Source: an uncultured Bacillota bacterium (GTDB taxonomy: Bacteria > Bacillota > Clostridia > Peptostreptococcales > Anaerovoracaceae). From it: a stretch of 64,000 nucleotides of DNA. The DNA is taken from contig CAKMKG010000023.1 of NCBI GenBank assembly GCA_927441425.1, positions 1 to 64,000 of the forward strand, given 5' to 3'. How positions within the stretch are numbered: the first letter of the stretch is position 1; every line of letters begins with the position of its first letter. Below the pieces are notes generated by a model. It was not told where the DNA came from and did no database searches. It saw only the letters and a program-made list of their open reading frames with translations. Positions 62,194 through 64,000 of the stretch are shown here, one piece after another. The position numbers and the translations under genes were made by a program.

Positions 62194-62955
62194 ATGGAAT
62201 ATACAATTCAAAAGCTTAGTCAATTAGCAGGTGTCAGTACGAGAACGCTGCGTTATTATGATGAGATTGGAATTCTTAAGCCGGCAAGAATCAATTCATC
62301 AGGATATCGGATCTATGGTCAAAAGGAAATTGATCTATTACAGCAGTTACTATACTACAGGGCACTTGAAGTCGATCTGGACACGATAAAAAACATCATA
62401 ACCGCACCGGGTTTCAATGGTATTCTAGCACTAAACGAGCATCATGACAAGCTTCTCGAAAAAAGAAAACAGCTGGATCGATTGATAGCCAATGTTGAGA
62501 AGACCATCGCATCGGCAGAGGGGAGAAGTACGATGAGTAATCAGGAAAAATTTGAAGGTTTTAAAAAAGAAATTGTGGAAGACAATGAAAAAAAATACGG
62601 AGAGGAGGTCAGATCGAAGTACGGCAATGATGCTGTAAACAAATCAAATCAGAAGGTTTTGGATATGACACCGGAAGAATTCAAAAAAGCAGATAATCTG
62701 TCAAAAGAAATCAAGGAAACCCTGGCCAAAGCATTTCAAAGAGGGGATCCGTCAAGTGAATTGGCACAACGAGCAGTTGATCTTCATCGCCAGTGGCTTT
62801 GCCAGTTCTGGGATGGATATTCCAAGGAGGCCCACGCGGGACTGGGCAATATGTATGTTGCTGACGAACGCTTTAAAGCTTATTATGATGATGATCAGCC
62901 CGGTACTGCAGAGTTTCTCAAGGATGCGATTCTGATCTATACCGGAGAGAAGTAA
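62194..62955 (+). CDS. MerR-family regulator with TipAS domain
   Basis: Regulator of 253 residues. The N-terminal MerR domain has IQKLSQLAGVSTRTLRYYDEIGIL and a coiled dimerisation helix (about 75-115). The C-terminal TipAS domain (about 130-253) binds antibiotics such as thiopeptides in the family prototype; the block AVDLHRQWLCQFW is typical. ATG at 62194 follows AGGAGG; the frame opens earlier at 62167 within the promoter. No target gene other than itself is visible nearby. Confidence 0.88.
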   Translation: MEYTIQKLSQLAGVSTRTLRYYDEIGILKPARINSSGYRIYGQKEIDLLQQLLYYRALEVDLDTIKNIITAPGFNGILALNEHHDKLLEKRKQLDRLIANVEKTIASAEGRSTMSNQEKFEGFKKEIVEDNEKKYGEEVRSKYGNDAVNKSNQKVLDMTPEEFKKADNLSKEIKETLAKAFQRGDPSSELAQRAVDLHRQWLCQFWDGYSKEAHAGLGNMYVADERFKAYYDDDQPGTAEFLKDAILIYTGEK

Positions 62956-62996
62956 AAGTCGCTATACAAATTAAAGATATAAAATTATAAATTTGA

Positions 62997-63025
62997 GAAT
63001 AGGCATCCGTAGCAGATGCCTATTC
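62997..63025. terminator. Hairpin between converging genes
   Basis: GAATAGGCATC (62997-63007) pairs perfectly with GATGCCTATTC (63015-63025); a bidirectional terminator without strong T-run. Confidence 0.6.
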
Positions 63026-63050
63026 CATATATTTGATGTATTTCGTGATT

Positions 63051-63452
63051 TTATCTGAGTCGTACGGCGGCCATGGCGCAGGCGCCTTCGTGAACGACCT
63101 GAAAGCCTTTCTTCTCCGCAAACGCTACGATTTCTTTATCATACGTACCGGGTTGCAGCCAAATATAAGGGAACTCTTCCGGATTCATTTCCTCAAGACT
63201 TTTCAAAGTTACTGCAGGCGGAATAACAAAATCCACACAGTCAGGCTTCTGGGGGAGATCCTCCAAACAGGCATAGCACTTGGTTCCGTCTTCCATCTCA
63301 GTATAATTCGGATTGACGGCGTAGGTTTCATATCCGTGGGTACGGAGTGTGTGGAAAATCCGGTTCGCGGTTTTTTCCGTATTCGGAGTGGCGCCGATCA
63401 CTGCCCAAACTTTTTTCTCAAGCATGTCATTCATCTTTTTATCGTTTTCCAT
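63051..63452 (-). CDS. CoA-binding domain protein
   Basis: Protein of 133 residues of the CoA_binding_2 family, with the Rossmann motif VWAVIGATPNTEKTANRI and conserved YAVNPNY, VIPPAVT and IWLQPGT blocks. Single-domain members bind CoA; enzymatic role unknown. The frame extends upstream, but AAAAGGAGA supports the ATG at 63452. Confidence 0.85.
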   Translation of the reverse strand: MENDKKMNDMLEKKVWAVIGATPNTEKTANRIFHTLRTHGYETYAVNPNYTEMEDGTKCYACLEDLPQKPDCVDFVIPPAVTLKSLEEMNPEEFPYIWLQPGTYDKEIVAFAEKKGFQVVHEGACAMAAVRLR

Positions 63453-63562
63453 GGTAAATCTCCTTTTCTTCATTACAAAAGCATCATAAAATATAGTTTC
63501 CCATTTTTCAAGAATTGAAACGAAAATCACGTAATGATTCAGCCTGAAATAGTGTTCTTCTA

Positions 63563-63591
63563 TTGCGGTTCACAGGCGGGTGTGCTATGAT
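63563..63591 (+). promoter_or_regulatory. Possible promoter of the ACT-domain gene
   Basis: TTGCGG (63563-63568) and TATGAT (63586-63591), spacer 17. Confidence 0.45.
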
Positions 63592-63716
63592 GATACAAAA
63601 TTAAAAGGTCAGTGAAAGTTTTAAAGCTGAGGATCCTGTTAATGCTATGCATTTTCAGCGATATGTGATAGAATAAATCTATTGCTATAGAAAATATTTA
63701 TGGTGGAGGAAGAAAG

Positions 63717-63980
63717 ATGAGAGCAGTTATTACCGTGATCGGTAGAGATATGATAGGAATCCTTGCAAAGGTGAGCACAACTTGTGCCGAGGCAAATGCA
63801 AATGTAATTGAGGTAACACAGTCCGTGCTTCAGGAGTTTTTTGCAATGGTAATGCTGATCGATATAGAAAAAATGAATTGTGAACTGGGAGAGCTTCAGG
63901 AAAGTCTGAAGAGTAACGTGTCTGGAATGACGATCCATGTCATGCATGAGGATATTTTTAATTCCATGCATCGGATTTAA
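63717..63980 (+). CDS. ACT domain protein
   Basis: Protein of 87 residues that is a single ACT domain of the UPF0237 type, beginning MRAVITVIGRDMIGILAKVS, with the ANVIEVTQSVL strand and a final helix. ACT domains bind amino acids or other small ligands. In many Firmicutes it precedes a DUF711 gene; here the window ends 20 bases after its stop. GGAGGAAGAAAG before the ATG is a good ribosome binding site. Confidence 0.9.
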   Translation: MRAVITVIGRDMIGILAKVSTTCAEANANVIEVTQSVLQEFFAMVMLIDIEKMNCELGELQESLKSNVSGMTIHVMHEDIFNSMHRI

Positions 63981-64000
63981 TCCACGCGAAACCGCATATA

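Noticed and set aside
1-64000. CRISPR arrays, insertion sequences, prophage genes, tRNA or rRNA genes
   Set aside because: No regular spacer-repeat pattern, transposase, integrase, phage structural gene or recognisable tRNA/rRNA sequence was seen on either strand.

Overview
The window looks like chromosome of an anaerobic, probably spore-forming member of the Clostridia (Firmicutes). The reasons are strong GGAGG ribosome binding sites, frequent TTG and GTG starts, Firmicutes lipoprotein signals, HrcA/CIRCE control, a SigI/RsgI pair, LysM and SleL-like hydrolases, pyruvate formate-lyase and an Lsr autoinducer-2 system. A placement near Anaerovoracaceae is only a guess. I saw no rRNA, tRNA, insertion sequence, prophage or CRISPR array.

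Layout. 1-6.4 kb: the end of a Bce-type sensor kinase with its BceAB-like ABC transporter, then an AraC/GyrI regulator behind three phased direct repeats, then an ABC-2 exporter pair. 6.4-12.6 kb: LysM protein, HAD phosphatase, CIRCE-controlled Hsp20, a decayed VOC gene, a LysM-GH18 cortex-lytic-like enzyme, an EFR1-type flavodoxin/ferredoxin and an overlapping PAS-PAS-GGDEF-HD-GYP protein. 12.6-21.8 kb: a complete divergent lsr locus (cupin-lsrK-lsrR on the minus strand, lsrACDBF on the plus strand) with its own promoters and a candidate LsrR operator; lsrG is absent and a cupin sits beside lsrK. 21.9-30.4 kb: MntP, iron alcohol dehydrogenase, CIRCE-controlled HtpG, a DUF4474 protein, a phosphoesterase, a cytosolic Cu/Zn SOD, a GerMN lipoprotein and an unlisted 51-residue Gly/Tyr/Cys-rich gene. 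30.4-35.5 kb: a ZTP (pfl) riboswitch with terminator platform, pflBA, a DUF368/PopT lipid carrier flippase, a hotdog thioesterase and a GNAT enzyme. 35.5-39.7 kb: FAD-Rieske oxidoreductase, sigI-rsgI and a ferritin-like protein. 39.8-47.8 kb: a flavin-based extracellular electron transfer locus (ndh2-dmkB-dmkA-eetA-eetB-pplA-apbE) plus a lipoprotein. 47.9-56.9 kb: copper homeostasis (HMA-SafE-cupredoxin fusion, CsoR with operator, CopA, a duplicated-domain lipoprotein, CopZ, a two-component system), then pirin and a hypoxanthine-DNA glycosylase. 56.9-62.1 kb: a sigma-54 regulon of aminotransferase, enhancer-binding activator and amino acid permease. 62.1-64 kb: MerR/TipAS regulator, CoA-binding protein and ACT-domain protein.

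How the parts work together. The Lsr locus would import, phosphorylate and degrade autoinducer-2. The electron transfer locus would pass NADH electrons through a demethylmenaquinone pool to surface flavin lipoproteins. The copper block would sense, chaperone and export Cu(I). The sigma-54 block is legible from sequence alone: two genes each carry a -24/-12 promoter with paired TGTCA-N4-TGA sites upstream, and the activator lies between them. The most interesting items are the Lsr locus with a cupin in place of LsrG, the electron transfer locus whose PplA-like protein lacks the usual flavinylation motif, the sigma-54 regulon, the 99-base inverted repeat in the copper cluster and the small Gly/Tyr/Cys-rich gene. 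All product names rest on reading motifs and recalled family sequences by eye; no search was run.
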